Source: Nocardioides currus (GTDB lineage Bacteria > Actinomycetota > Actinomycetes > Propionibacteriales > Nocardioidaceae). Taken from it: DNA of 64,000 nt. Shown one piece after another: positions 1 through 8,245 of this stretch. A model generated the notes under the pieces. It did no database searches and was not told the DNA's origin. It worked only from the letters and a program-made list of their open reading frames with translations. Position numbers and translations under genes: made by a program. The stretch's first letter is position 1. Each line of letters starts with the position of its first letter. Location: positions 988,259-1,052,258 of the forward strand of contig NZ_PYXZ01000001.1 in NCBI RefSeq assembly GCF_003057875.1, given 5' to 3'.

Positions 1-450
1 ACCGGCGGCCGCCTTGACCAGCACCGGGTAGGCCAGCGTGGCGGGGTCGTCGTCGAGGGCGTACGCCGGCACGACGGGCACCCCGGCGGTGACGGCGATC
101 TCGCGGGCGGCGTCCTTGCGGCCCATCGCGTCCATCACGTCGGCGCTCGGGCCGACGAGGGTGATGCCGGACTCGGCGAGGGCGCGCGCGAACGGGGCGC
201 GCTCGGAGAGGAACCCGTAGCCGGGGTGGACGTGGCTCGCGCCGCTCTCGCGGGCGGCGGCGACCACCTCGTCGACGTCGAGGTAGGACCCGACGCGGAC
301 GGCACGGTCGGCCTCCCGCACGTGCAGGGCGCCGGCGTCGAGGTCGGTGTGGATCGCGACGGTCTGCCAGCCGAGCCGGCGGGCGGTGCGGATGACGCGG
401 CGGGCGATCTCGCCACGGTTGGCGATCATGACTGTGTTCATCTGGTCCAT
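1..450 (-). CDS. Acyl-CoA carboxylase alpha subunit (biotin carboxylase), 5' part only
   Basis: This is the N-terminal part of a biotin carboxylase subunit; the rest lies beyond the left edge. The first 150 residues contain the ATP-grasp N-terminal signature VMIANRGEIARRV followed by a Rossmann-like stretch with HPGYGFLSE, as in AccA/MccA/PccA proteins. These load CO2 onto a biotin carrier for the partner carboxyltransferase. The chosen ATG (448-450) overlaps the stop of the carboxyltransferase gene by one base (TGATG), which indicates translational coupling in one operon. A second in-frame ATG lies three codons later. Given the methylcrotonyl-type partner, leucine catabolism is the likely pathway, but substrate cannot be fixed from this fragment. 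Confidence 0.93.
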   Translation of the reverse strand, partial: MDQMNTVMIANRGEIARRVIRTARRLGWQTVAIHTDLDAGALHVREADRAVRVGSYLDVDEVVAAARESGASHVHPGYGFLSERAPFARALAESGITLVGPSADVMDAMGRKDAAREIAVTAGVPVVPAYALDDDPATLAYPVLVKAAAG

Positions 451-2048
451 CACATCCGGAAGACGCCGTAGGAGGGCTCGGGCACCGGGACCGCGGAGGT
501 CACCGAGAGCGCCATGCCGAGGATGCGGCGGGTGTCGGCGGGGTCGATCACGCCGTCGTCCCACAGCCGGGCCGAGGAGTAGTAGGGCGAGCCCTGCGTC
601 TCGTACTGCTCGCGGATCGGCGCCTTGAACGCCTCCACCTGCTCGTCGGTCTCCAGGTCGGTGCGCACGGTGGCGAGCACGCCCGCCGCCTGCTCGCCGC
701 CCATCACCGAGATCCGGGCGTTGGGCCACATCCACAGGAAGCGCGGGTCGTAGGCACGACCGTTCATGCCGTAGTTGCCGGCCCCGAACGAGCCCCCGAT
801 GACGACGGTGAACTTCGGCACGACGCTGCACGCGACGGCCGTGACGAGCTTGGCGCCGTCGCGCGCGATGCCCTTGTTCTCGTACTCCCGCCCGACCATG
901 AAGCCGGTGATGTTCTGCAGGAAGACCAGCGGGATCTTGCGCTGGTTGCACAGCTCGACGAAGTGCGCGCCCTTGAGCGAGGACTCGCTGAACAGGATGC
1001 CGTTGTTGGCGACGATGCCGACCTCGTGGCCGTGGATGCGCGCGAAGCCGCACACCAGCGTCTCGCCGTACAGCTTCTTGAACTCGTGGAACCTGCTGCC
1101 GTCGACGACGCGGCGGATCACCTCGCGCACGTCGTAGGGCGTGCGGGTGTCGGTGGGGACGACGTCGTAGAGCGACTCGGGCGGCTCGTGCGGCTCCTCG
1201 ACGGTCTCCGGGTCGATGCGCGACGGCTCGGGCGGCGGCAGGGTGTCGATGACGCTGCGCAGGATCGCGAGGGCGTGGGCGTCGTCCTCGGCGAGGTGGT
1301 CGACGACGCCGGACGTGCGCGCGTGCACGTCACCGCCGCCGAGGTCCTCGGCGCTGACGACCTCGCCGGTCGCAGCCTTCACCAGCGGCGGGCCGCCGAG
1401 GAAGATCGTGCCCTGGTTGCGCACGATCACGGTCTCGTCGGACATGGCCGGGACGTAGGCGCCGCCGGCGGTGCACGAGCCCATCACCGCGGCGAGCTGC
1501 GGCACGCCCCGGGCGGAGAGGTTGGCCTGGTTGAAGAAGATCCGGCCGAAGTGCTCGCGGTCGGGGAACACCTCGTCCTGCATCGGGAGGAACGCCCCGC
1601 CGGAGTCCACCAGCGCGATGCAGGGCAGGCGGTTCTCGGCCGCGACGGTCTGCGCCCGGAGGTGCTTCTTGACCGTCATCGGGTAGTAGGTGCCGCCCTT
1701 GACGGTCGCGTCGTTGGCGATCACCATCACCGGCCGCCCGTGCACGAGGCCGATGCCGGTGACGATGCTCGCGGACGGGACGGCGTAGTCGTCGCCGTCC
1801 TTGCCAGCTGCGTCCTTGCCGGCTGCGTCCTTTCCATACATGCCGTACGCCGCCAGCGGAGCCAGCTCCAGGAACGGACTGCCCGGGTCGAGCAGCCGGT
1901 CGACCCGGTCGCGGACCAGCAGCTTGCCGCGGCCCGTGTGCTTGGCCCGCGCGCTCTCCGACCCGCCCTGCCGGACGATCGCCAGTCGCTCCCGCAGGTC
2001 GTCGACGAGCTCGCGCATGGTCGGGGTGGCCGGTGTCTCGTCACTCAC
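450..2048 (-). CDS. Acyl-CoA carboxylase beta subunit, methylcrotonyl-CoA carboxylase type
   Basis: Carboxyltransferase beta subunit of 532 residues with both crotonase-like halves. The sequence shows [13 protein letters not shown], the oxyanion region [17 protein letters not shown] and, in the second half, [11 protein letters not shown] and [11 protein letters not shown]. Together these resemble MCC beta (LiuB/AccD1) more than propionyl-CoA carboxylase. It transfers carboxyl from carboxybiotin to the acyl-CoA in the cytoplasm. The GTG start at 2048 is chosen because it lies 7 nt after a TAACCT -10-like box inside a palindrome, giving the usual MSDE-type N-terminus. Residues 72-87 carry an odd tandem GKDAA insertion. 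The downstream biotin carboxylase gene overlaps by one base. Confidence 0.93.
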   Translation of the reverse strand: MSDETPATPTMRELVDDLRERLAIVRQGGSESARAKHTGRGKLLVRDRVDRLLDPGSPFLELAPLAAYGMYGKDAAGKDAAGKDGDDYAVPSASIVTGIGLVHGRPVMVIANDATVKGGTYYPMTVKKHLRAQTVAAENRLPCIALVDSGGAFLPMQDEVFPDREHFGRIFFNQANLSARGVPQLAAVMGSCTAGGAYVPAMSDETVIVRNQGTIFLGGPPLVKAATGEVVSAEDLGGGDVHARTSGVVDHLAEDDAHALAILRSVIDTLPPPEPSRIDPETVEEPHEPPESLYDVVPTDTRTPYDVREVIRRVVDGSRFHEFKKLYGETLVCGFARIHGHEVGIVANNGILFSESSLKGAHFVELCNQRKIPLVFLQNITGFMVGREYENKGIARDGAKLVTAVACSVVPKFTVVIGGSFGAGNYGMNGRAYDPRFLWMWPNARISVMGGEQAAGVLATVRTDLETDEQVEAFKAPIREQYETQGSPYYSSARLWDDGVIDPADTRRILGMALSVTSAVPVPEPSYGVFRM

Positions 2049-2055
2049 ACCCGTG

Positions 2056-2075
2056 AGGTTAGCGATCGTTAACCT
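2056..2075. promoter_or_regulatory. TetR-type operator and -10 box for the carboxylase operon
   Basis: A 20-bp dyad, AGGTTAACGATCGCTAACCT on the minus strand, is symmetric at 18 of 20 positions. Its distal half contains TAACCT, which sits 7 nt before the GTG of the carboxylase gene and fits a leaderless -10 box. The dyad overlaps the TAA stop (2069-2071) of the TetR gene upstream. A close relative of the site lies at 3060-3077 in front of the other TetR gene. Confidence 0.75.
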
Positions 2076-2788
2076 CGCGCGTCCAGTGCGAGACGCGCGG
2101 CCACGCCTTCCAGGTGTCGGCACACCGCGGCCTCGACCTCCTCGGACGTCAGCAGCGCCTGCCGCGCGGCCCGCGACTGCTCCTCGTCCTCCCGGTCCTC
2201 CCGGTCCTCCCCGTCCTCTCCGTCCTCCCCGTCACCCTCGACTGCCAGCCCCGGGACGAGCGCCGTCAGGCCGATGAGGAGCGCCCACAGGTCCGTGCCC
2301 TCCTCCGCGACCGCCGCGGCAGGGACGCCGCACTCCTCCAGGACGACCACGCAGAGCTCGCGAAGGCCGCCGAGGTGCGAGGCCACCGCCTCACCGACCC
2401 GCCTGTCGTGCCGACCCAGCGCGAGGAAGTCGACCTGCACGCCGACGAGCATGTCCGTGCTCCGGTCGAGTCCGAGGTGGCCGACCAGCAGTCGGGCCGC
2501 GCGCTCCGGGGTCAGCGGCTCGGGTGGGACCGGGCTGAGGATCCGGTTGCGTCGGCCGAGGAGGACATTGCGGAAGGCCCAGAGCTGGGCGCGGACGACG
2601 AGCTCGTAGGCGCAGGCCAGCATCACGCTCTTCGTGTCGTAGTAGTGGCGCATCAGGCCGACGCTGCAGTGCGCCTCGGCGGCCGCGGCCCGCACCGTCA
2701 CCGCGGGCATGCCGCCGCGATGCACGAGTCGGACGATGGCCCAGAAGAGGGGTTCGCCCGCCAGGTCACGACCACCACCATTCGCCAT
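2069..2788 (-). CDS. TetR-family transcriptional regulator with acidic insert
   Basis: Putative DNA-binding regulator of 239 residues. Residues 15-60 form a TetR-type helix-turn-helix ([21 protein letters not shown]), followed by a long all-helical ligand-binding region. Residues 184-203 are an unusual run of Glu/Asp/Gly ([17 protein letters not shown]) encoded by a short tandem repeat near 2180-2240; TetR proteins normally have no such tract. The gene points the same way as the carboxylase genes and ends only 20 nt before them, inside their operator. It could therefore be cotranscribed with them or separated by the leaderless promoter at its 3' end. Ligand and targets are unknown. Confidence 0.8.
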   Translation of the reverse strand: MANGGGRDLAGEPLFWAIVRLVHRGGMPAVTVRAAAAEAHCSVGLMRHYYDTKSVMLACAYELVVRAQLWAFRNVLLGRRNRILSPVPPEPLTPERAARLLVGHLGLDRSTDMLVGVQVDFLALGRHDRRVGEAVASHLGGLRELCVVVLEECGVPAAAVAEEGTDLWALLIGLTALVPGLAVEGDGEDGEDGEDREDREDEEQSRAARQALLTSEEVEAAVCRHLEGVAARLALDARG

Positions 2789-2842
2789 GCTCGATGTCTA
2801 CCCGGGATCGGCGCCGGACGTCGGGCGTCCTCCACAGGTCGA

Positions 2843-3057
2843 CGTGCGTGACACAGGCGTACCGAAAATCTTCGCGCCACCTGAGCTCCGAATGACACAG
2901 GTGTGCTGGGATCCCGACACGCTTGTGTCGATCGCCCGCTCGGAGCGCCCGCCGTTTCGGCACATCCGTGTCGATCGCCCGTCCGGAGCGCCCGCCGTCT
3001 CGGCACACCTGTGTCATCCGCCGACCCGGTTCGGATCGTGGATCGACACGCCCGTGT
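2843..3057. repeat. Cluster of short palindromes with a 43-bp tandem duplication
   Basis: The 296-bp gap between the two TetR genes holds no convincing gene but is densely repetitive. A 43-bp unit occurs twice in tandem (2925-2967 and 2968-3010) with few differences. The 15-mer ATGACACAGGTGTGC (2892-2906) recurs inverted at 3003-3017. GACAC/GTGTC dyads also occur, for example CGACACGCTTGTGTCG near 2915-2930 and CGACACGCCCGTGTCG near 3043-3058. The last dyad directly precedes the operator at 3060. Function unknown: multiple regulator sites or a decayed palindromic element are both possible. Confidence 0.8.
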
Positions 3058-3059
3058 CG

Positions 3060-3077
3060 GGTTAGCGAGCGCTAACC
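3060..3077. promoter_or_regulatory. TetR operator and -10 box upstream of the second TetR gene
   Basis: GGTTAGCGAGCGCTAACC is symmetric at 16 of 18 positions and shares its half-sites (GGTTARCG / CGCTAACC) with the dyad at 2056-2075. TAACCT at 3073-3078 lies 6 nt before the GTG start at 3085, so the operator covers a leaderless promoter. This layout suggests autoregulation by the adjacent TetR protein. Confidence 0.75.
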
Positions 3078-3084
3078 TACGAGC

Positions 3085-3684
3085 GTGACGCAGACCGAGC
3101 CCACGTCGAGCCAGCAGCTGGGTCACACGCCGCGGCGCCAGCAGATCCTCGACATCGCGGCCGACCTGTTCGCCCGGCGCGGCTTCCACGGCGTCTCGGT
3201 CGCCGAGCTCGGCGCCGCGTGCGGCATCTCCGGACCGGCGCTCTACAAGCACTTCCCGAGCAAGGACGCGGTGCTGGCCGAGATGCTGGTCTCGATCAGC
3301 GAGCGGCTGCTGGCGGAGGGATCCGCCCGGGCCGAGGCATCGGCGGACCCGCGGTCCGCGATCGAGGCCCTCGTCGAGTGGCACATCGAGTTCGCCCTCG
3401 GGCACCGCGCGCTGATCGTCGTCCAGGACCGCGACTGGTCGTCGCTCCCGGAGGACGCTCGCGAACGGGTGCGCGGACTGCAGCGGGCGTACGTCGACGT
3501 GTGGGCCGACCAGCTCAAGCGGGCGCACCACGGTCTGCGCACCGAGCGCGCCCACGCGATGGCGCACGCCGCCTTCGGGCTCCTCAACTCGACTCCCCAC
3601 AGCGCGCTGATCCCGGACGGCCAGATGCACGACCTGCTGCGTCGGATGGCACTGGCCGCACTGCTGCCGGAGGCGGATCGATAG
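3085..3684 (+). CDS. TetR-family regulator, likely of the acyl-CoA carboxylase operon
   Basis: Repressor-like protein of 199 residues. A clear TetR helix-turn-helix lies at about residues 18-62 (RRQQILDIAADLFARRGFHG, then SGPALYKHFPSKDAVLAEML), followed by a helical ligand domain. The GTG start is taken because a TAACCT box precedes it by 6 nt and the protein begins at a normal distance from the HTH. The near-identical dyads at its own promoter and at the carboxylase promoter imply one regulator controlling both. TetR genes next to accA1/accD1-type genes, such as BkaR of mycobacteria, control branched-chain acyl-CoA breakdown. By analogy this one may sense a leucine-derived acyl-CoA; that is inference. 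Confidence 0.88.
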   Translation: MTQTEPTSSQQLGHTPRRQQILDIAADLFARRGFHGVSVAELGAACGISGPALYKHFPSKDAVLAEMLVSISERLLAEGSARAEASADPRSAIEALVEWHIEFALGHRALIVVQDRDWSSLPEDARERVRGLQRAYVDVWADQLKRAHHGLRTERAHAMAHAAFGLLNSTPHSALIPDGQMHDLLRRMALAALLPEADR

Positions 3685-3687
3685 GGT
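3682..3687 (+). promoter_or_regulatory. Leaderless -10 box for ferritin
   Basis: TAGGGT is spaced 7 nt from the ATG at 3695, overlapping the stop of the TetR gene. Spacing and form match other boxes in this window, for example at 7729 and 58183. Confidence 0.5.
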
Positions 3688-3694
3688 CCTCCGC

Positions 3695-4216
3695 ATGAAG
3701 CTCAGCTCGAAGTTGGAAAAGGCCTTCAACGCCCAGATCACCCTGGAGTTCCAGGCCTCTCTGGTCTACCGCCAGCTGGCGATCGAGCTCGAGATGATGG
3801 ACCTCCCCGGGATGGCCGCCTGGCTGCGCCACCAGGCGGACGAGGAGATCGTCCACGCCAACAAGTTCATCGACCACGTCGCCGACCGTGACAACCACCC
3901 CGTGATCGGCGCGACGACCGCGCCGCAGGTGAAGGTGCGCTCGGTGCTCGACGCGTTCAAGGCCGCGCTCGCGCACGAGGAGCGGGTCTCGGAGTCGATC
4001 CGCAACCTCTACCGCATCGCCGAGTCCGAGGGCGACCTGGACTCCCGCCCGCTCCTGAACTGGTTCATCGAGGAACAGGTCGAGGAGGAGGCGACGGTCA
4101 AGGAGATCGTCGGCCGCGTCACCATGATCAAGGACGACGGCCCCGGCCTGCTCCGCCTCGACGAGGAGCTCGGCGCCCGCCCGGTCGCCACCACCGAGGC
4201 GAGGACCAAGGGCTGA
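3695..4216 (+). CDS. Ferritin (iron-storage protein)
   Basis: A 173-residue four-helix ferritin that would assemble into a cytoplasmic cage, oxidise Fe(II) at a diiron centre and store ferric mineral. The ferroxidase ligands are visible: Glu in ITLEFQASLVYRQ near residue 17, Glu/His in DEEIVHANKF near 50-54, Glu in LAHEERVSESI near 94 and the IEEQVEEEATV helix near 127. Length and motifs match actinobacterial BfrB-like non-haem ferritins rather than haem-binding bacterioferritin. It starts 10 nt after the TetR stop with its own TAGGGT box, so it is probably transcribed independently. It converges with the SWIM gene, leaving only 3 bp between stops. Confidence 0.95.
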   Translation: MKLSSKLEKAFNAQITLEFQASLVYRQLAIELEMMDLPGMAAWLRHQADEEIVHANKFIDHVADRDNHPVIGATTAPQVKVRSVLDAFKAALAHEERVSESIRNLYRIAESEGDLDSRPLLNWFIEEQVEEEATVKEIVGRVTMIKDDGPGLLRLDEELGARPVATTEARTKG

Positions 4217-4219
4217 GCC

Positions 4220-4921
4220 TCACTCGGCGAGCAGCTTGGCGAGGTCCCGCGCGGCCCGCAGCGCTGCTTCCTCGGCGATCGCGAGGTCGTCGACCGGCTC
4301 CGCGGCACCCGCGGGCACGTCCTGATCGGACGACCCGGCCCCCACGTCCGGCCGCGAGAGCGTGAGCGCGTGCAGCCGGGTCAGCAGGTCGTCGCGGGCC
4401 AGGCCGCGGAGCTGGAACAGCACGAACGGGTCCCGCTGGACCAGCCAGCCGAGCTGGGTGAGCACCGCCAGCGCGTGCGGGCACGGGTCCAGCCAGGAGT
4501 CGCAGCTGCAGGCGGAGCCCAGCTCGCCGCCGTACGGCAACAGCTCGACGCCCGCCTCCTCGACCGCCTCGACGAACGCATGAGGCAGGTCGCCCGACAT
4601 CAGCGCACCGATCCGCCCGGACTCGGCGGCGATCAGCTCGACGAGCACCTGCTGGTCCGCGGCGGCCAGCACGGGCACGCTGCCGGTCACGGTGCGCGCC
4701 TCGTCGCCGTCGAGCACCGCGGCGACGAAGGCGCCCGCGGCCACGGTGATGGCGCCGACGTCGCCAGCCCGCGCGTGCCGCCGACCCTGCTTGAGTTCCG
4801 CCGACGCGAACGCCGCCTCCTCGACGGCACGCAGGAAGGCCTTGCTCCACCAGCTGCTCGGGGCCGGGCCGCGTCGGGGCGCGAAGCGCGGGTGGGTGAC
4901 CCCGCCGGACAGCTCACTCAT
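4220..4921 (-). CDS. SWIM zinc-finger protein, partner of SNF2 helicase
   Basis: A 233-residue protein with a SWIM-type zinc motif CxCx(n)CxH in ACSCDSWLDPCPHA near residues 137-150. SWIM domains bind zinc and probably DNA or protein partners. The gene starts inside the last codons of the SNF2 helicase gene (8-nt overlap). This pairing is widespread in actinobacteria and suggests the two proteins act together on DNA. The rest of the protein is helical and Ala/Glu-rich without other motifs I recognise. The C-terminus ends at 4220, three bases from the convergent ferritin stop. Confidence 0.88.
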   Translation of the reverse strand: MSELSGGVTHPRFAPRRGPAPSSWWSKAFLRAVEEAAFASAELKQGRRHARAGDVGAITVAAGAFVAAVLDGDEARTVTGSVPVLAAADQQVLVELIAAESGRIGALMSGDLPHAFVEAVEEAGVELLPYGGELGSACSCDSWLDPCPHALAVLTQLGWLVQRDPFVLFQLRGLARDDLLTRLHALTLSRPDVGAGSSDQDVPAGAAEPVDDLAIAEEAALRAARDLAKLLAE

Positions 4922-7625
4922 CGGAGGAGCCGGTCCGGCGCAGCGTGACGAGGTCGCGCAGGTCGTCGTTGCTGAGCTCGGTCAGCGCGGTCTCGCCGGC
5001 GGAGAGCACCGAGTCGGCCAGCGACTTCTTGCGCGCGAGCAGCTCGGCGATCTTCTCCTCGATGGTGCCCTGCGTGACGAACCGGTGCACCTGCACGGGC
5101 TTGGTCTGCCCGATCCGGTAGGCCCGGTCGGTCGCCTGGTCCTCGACGGCGGGGTTCCACCAGCGGTCGACGTGGATGACGTGGTCGGCGCGGGTCAGGT
5201 TGAGCCCGGTCCCGCCGGCCTTGAGCGACAGCAGGAACACCGGGACCTCGCCGCCCTGGAAGCGCGCGACCATGCGCTCGCGCTCGGCGACGGTGGTGCC
5301 TCCGTGCAGGAACTGGTGGGTGACGCCGGCTCGGGCGAGGTGCTGCTCGAGCAGGCGGGCCATGGCGACGTACTGCGTGAAGAGCAGCACCGCGCCGTCC
5401 TCCGCCAGCACCGTGCCGACCAGCTCGTCGAGCAGGTCGAGCTTCTCCGAGCGCCCGGCCAGCTTGGGGTTCGTCTGCTTCAGGAAGTGGGCGGGGTGGT
5501 TGCAGATCTGCTTGAGGCCGGTCAGCAGCTTCAGCACCAGCCCGCGGCGGGTGTCCTCGTCGGCCTCCTCGATGCGGCGCATGCAGTCGCGGACGTAGGT
5601 CTCGTAGAGGACGACCTGCTCGCGGGTCAGGCCGAGCAGGTGGTCGGTCTCGGTCTTCGGCGGCAGCTCGGGCGCGATGCCCGGGTCGGACTTGCGCCGA
5701 CGCAGCAGGAACGGTCCGATCAGGTCGGCGAAGCGCCGCGTCACGGCCGGGTCGACGCCCGCCTCGATCGGCGCGGCCCACACCTTGCGGAAGGCGTTGC
5801 GGCTGCCGAGCAGCCCGGGGATCGCCCAGTCGAGGATGGCCCACAGCTCGGTGAGGTTGTTCTCCACGGGCGTGCCGGTCAGCGCCACCCGCGCGGCGCT
5901 GGGGATCGTCCGCAGGGCGCGCGAGGTGGACGACTGCGCGTTCTTCACGTGCTGCGCCTCGTCGGCCACGACCAGGTCCCACCGGACCTCGCCGAGCGCT
6001 GCCGCGTCGCGGCGCATCGTGCCGTACGTCGTCAGCACGAATCCCTCACGCACCCCGAACAGGCTCCGCGCCGAGCCGTGGAACCGCCGCACCGGCACAC
6101 CGGGTGCGAACGTGCGGATCTCCGCCTCCCAGTTGCCGAGCAGCGAGGCCGGGCACACGACGAGCGTCGGTCCACCACCGCGGTGGAGGTGCAGCGCGAT
6201 CACCTGGACGGTCTTGCCCAGCCCCATGTCGTCGGCCAGGCAGGCGCCGAGCCCGAGGTCGGTGAGCTCGGCCAGCCAGGTCAGCCCCTGGCGCTGGTAG
6301 TCGCGCAGGGTCGCGGCCAGGCCGGTGGGCACCTCGACCGGCTCGCGCGTGCCGGCCGCCTGCAGACGCTCGCGGACCTTGAGCAGCGAGGCGCCCACGA
6401 TCGCCTCGTGCTCGACGTCCTCGACCTGCACGACGTTGGTCAGCGTGGCGGCCAGCGCCGCCGCGGGCTGGACGGTGCGGATCATCCGGCGCTTGGCCCG
6501 CTTGAGCATGGCGGGGTCGACGACGGTCCAGTTGTCGCGGATCTTGATGATCGGCGTCGCCGCACCGGCGAGCTGGTCCATCTCGTCCTCGGTCAGCGCG
6601 TCGCCGTGCAGGGCGAGCTGCCACTGGAACCCGAAGAGCGCGTCGGGTCCGAAGAGGCCGGTCTGCAGCGCCTCCTCGCGCTGGGGGCCCTTGCGGCCGT
6701 CGGTGAGCTCGACCTTCGCGGTGACGTCGCGGTCGAGGTGGCGCGGCCACAGCACGTCGACCCCGGCCTCCTTGAGCGCCGTGACGCCGGTGTCGAGCAG
6801 GCTGACCAGCTCGTCCGTGTCGAGGGTCAGCTCGTCGGGGACGCGCAGCTCGAGGAACCGCTCGAGCACCGGCCACGCGTCGGCCGCGGCCCGGAGCCCG
6901 ATGCTGGCGTGCGTGCGGGCCCGGTCGCCGAAGCCGTGGCTCGCGTCGGGCCCGGACTCGGTCCAGAGCAGGGCGGCGTCGCAGACGTGGGCGGGGTTGT
7001 CGGAGGCGTGGACCTGGAGGACGAGGCGTACGGCGCCGGCGACCAGCTCCTCCTCGTCCGCCTCGATCCGGAGCGCGACCCCGACGAGCTGCGGCCGGTC
7101 GTCGCTCGAGCGCGCCCGGGCCCGGGCCACCCGTTCCTGCAGGCGTCGGGTGAAGTCGGGATCGACGGCGTGCGCCCGCGGCGCCTCGCGGCCGCTCGCG
7201 ATCGGCGCCCGCCGGGTCGCGACCGGGGCCGCCCGCGGCATGGCGTCGACGACCGCGTCGAGCACGGCCCGCACGATGCCCTCGGCGGTCGCGGCGTCGA
7301 GGCCGGCGTGCGCACGCGCGGCCGCGAGCTGGCTGATGCGGTCCTCGTCGACCTGCTCCAGCGCGGCCACCTGCCACGACAGCCCGCTCGGGTCGGGCCC
7401 GAACTTGCCGGCCGCCACCAGCCGCATCCCGAGCAGGGCCGCGCCGCTGAGCAGCGCGACGCTGGGGTGGAGGTCGTCGCGGGCGTGGGCCTTGGTCAGC
7501 ACCGGCAGGGCCCCACGGATGGGCAGCGCGACCGTGCGCCGGTCGTCGGAGAACTCGACGAGCCCGTCCCGGGGAGGTTCACCCGCGCGGAAGCTCGCAG
7601 GTCCGGTCACCGGGACAAAGCTCAC
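4914..7625 (-). CDS. SNF2/HepA-type DEAD/DEAH-box helicase
   Basis: A 903-residue Swi2/Snf2-family ATPase, expected to translocate on double-stranded DNA and remodel protein-DNA complexes rather than unwind strands. Helicase motif I (DDMGLGKT) is near residue 465, the Walker B DEAQ near 554, motif III GTPVENNL near 580, and the C-terminal RecA lobe carries DRAYRIGQTKPVQVHRF near 830. Residues 1-380 form the bacterial SNF2-associated N-terminal region. The upstream intergenic region (7626-7741) is shared with glutathione peroxidase on the other strand. The downstream SWIM gene overlaps by 8 nt, indicating an operon. A role in repair or transcription recycling is likely but not shown by sequence. 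Confidence 0.94.
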   Translation of the reverse strand: MSFVPVTGPASFRAGEPPRDGLVEFSDDRRTVALPIRGALPVLTKAHARDDLHPSVALLSGAALLGMRLVAAGKFGPDPSGLSWQVAALEQVDEDRISQLAAARAHAGLDAATAEGIVRAVLDAVVDAMPRAAPVATRRAPIASGREAPRAHAVDPDFTRRLQERVARARARSSDDRPQLVGVALRIEADEEELVAGAVRLVLQVHASDNPAHVCDAALLWTESGPDASHGFGDRARTHASIGLRAAADAWPVLERFLELRVPDELTLDTDELVSLLDTGVTALKEAGVDVLWPRHLDRDVTAKVELTDGRKGPQREEALQTGLFGPDALFGFQWQLALHGDALTEDEMDQLAGAATPIIKIRDNWTVVDPAMLKRAKRRMIRTVQPAAALAATLTNVVQVEDVEHEAIVGASLLKVRERLQAAGTREPVEVPTGLAATLRDYQRQGLTWLAELTDLGLGACLADDMGLGKTVQVIALHLHRGGGPTLVVCPASLLGNWEAEIRTFAPGVPVRRFHGSARSLFGVREGFVLTTYGTMRRDAAALGEVRWDLVVADEAQHVKNAQSSTSRALRTIPSAARVALTGTPVENNLTELWAILDWAIPGLLGSRNAFRKVWAAPIEAGVDPAVTRRFADLIGPFLLRRRKSDPGIAPELPPKTETDHLLGLTREQVVLYETYVRDCMRRIEEADEDTRRGLVLKLLTGLKQICNHPAHFLKQTNPKLAGRSEKLDLLDELVGTVLAEDGAVLLFTQYVAMARLLEQHLARAGVTHQFLHGGTTVAERERMVARFQGGEVPVFLLSLKAGGTGLNLTRADHVIHVDRWWNPAVEDQATDRAYRIGQTKPVQVHRFVTQGTIEEKIAELLARKKSLADSVLSAGETALTELSNDDLRDLVTLRRTGSSDE

Positions 7626-7685
7626 GCACTACCTCCACACCTCGGTGCCCGACGGCCGAGAGGGTCCGCCTCCGCGGGCACGAAG

Positions 7686-7735
7686 GAGGCTAACGCCCGG
7701 CACCGACGGCGAGTTCCCGAGCGGGCGCTAGCCTC
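7686..7735. promoter_or_regulatory. Inverted repeat and -10 box upstream of glutathione peroxidase
   Basis: Arms GAGGCTAACGCCCG (7686-7699) and CGGGCGCTAGCCTC (7722-7735) match at 13 of 14 positions across a 22-nt spacer. The right arm contains TAGCCT (7729-7734), 7 nt before the ATG at 7742, so a bound factor would block a leaderless promoter. The half-sites loosely resemble the TetR operators near 2060 and 3070. Confidence 0.55.
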
Positions 7736-7741
7736 GCCCCC

Positions 7742-8230
7742 ATGAGCATCCTCGACGCCCCCCTCGCCCGCCTCGACGGGACTCCCGGCACCCTGCGCGA
7801 CCTCACCGGCGGCCAGCCCGCGCTGCTGGTCAACGTGGCGAGCAAGTGCGGCCTGACGCCGCAGTACTCCACCCTCGAGGAGCTGCAGGCGACGTACGCC
7901 GACCGCGGCTTCACCGTCGTCGGCCTGCCGTGCAACCAGTTCGGTGGGCAGGAGCCCGGCAGCAGCGAGGAGATCGCGGAGTTCTGCTCGGCGACCTACG
8001 GCGTCAGCTTCCCGATGTCGGAGAAGGTCGAGGTCAACGGGGACGGACGCCACGACATCTACGCCGAGCTCGTCGAGACGCCCAACGAGAAGGGCGAGGC
8101 CGGCGACGTCCAGTGGAACTTCGAGAAGTTCCTGATCGGCGCCGACGGCCAGGTGGTGGCGCGCTACAACCCGACGATCGCGCCCGACGACGCGCAGATC
8201 ACCGAGCGGATCGAGTCCCTCCTGGCGTGA
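7742..8230 (+). CDS. Glutathione peroxidase-family thiol peroxidase
   Basis: A 162-residue enzyme reducing hydrogen peroxide or lipid hydroperoxides. The peroxidatic cysteine is C36 in NVASKCGLTPQY, the catalytic Gln is in CNQFGGQEPG near residue 70, and Trp/Asn are in QWNFEKFLI. A second cysteine, C82 in EFCSATYG, lies where thioredoxin-dependent members have their resolving cysteine. Actinobacteria usually lack glutathione, so a thioredoxin-dependent peroxidase is more likely than a true glutathione enzyme. The start follows a TAGCCT box by 7 nt and has no Shine-Dalgarno sequence. Cytoplasmic; no signal peptide. Confidence 0.95.
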   Translation: MSILDAPLARLDGTPGTLRDLTGGQPALLVNVASKCGLTPQYSTLEELQATYADRGFTVVGLPCNQFGGQEPGSSEEIAEFCSATYGVSFPMSEKVEVNGDGRHDIYAELVETPNEKGEAGDVQWNFEKFLIGADGQVVARYNPTIAPDDAQITERIESLLA

Positions 8231-8245
8231 CCAACAGCACCGCAA

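Noticed and set aside
2925..3010. CRISPR-like repeat
   Set aside because: Two directly abutting 43-bp copies with no unique spacers and no cas genes nearby; a tandem duplication explains it.
2698..3741. Open minus-strand frame spanning the palindrome cluster
   Set aside because: It crosses the TetR gene on the other strand and a repeat region; the peptide merely reflects the 43-bp DNA repeats.
4692..7745. Very long plus-strand open frame opposite the SNF2 helicase and SWIM genes
   Set aside because: High GC leaves antisense frames open. The protein is low-complexity, has no domains, and overlaps two well-supported genes.
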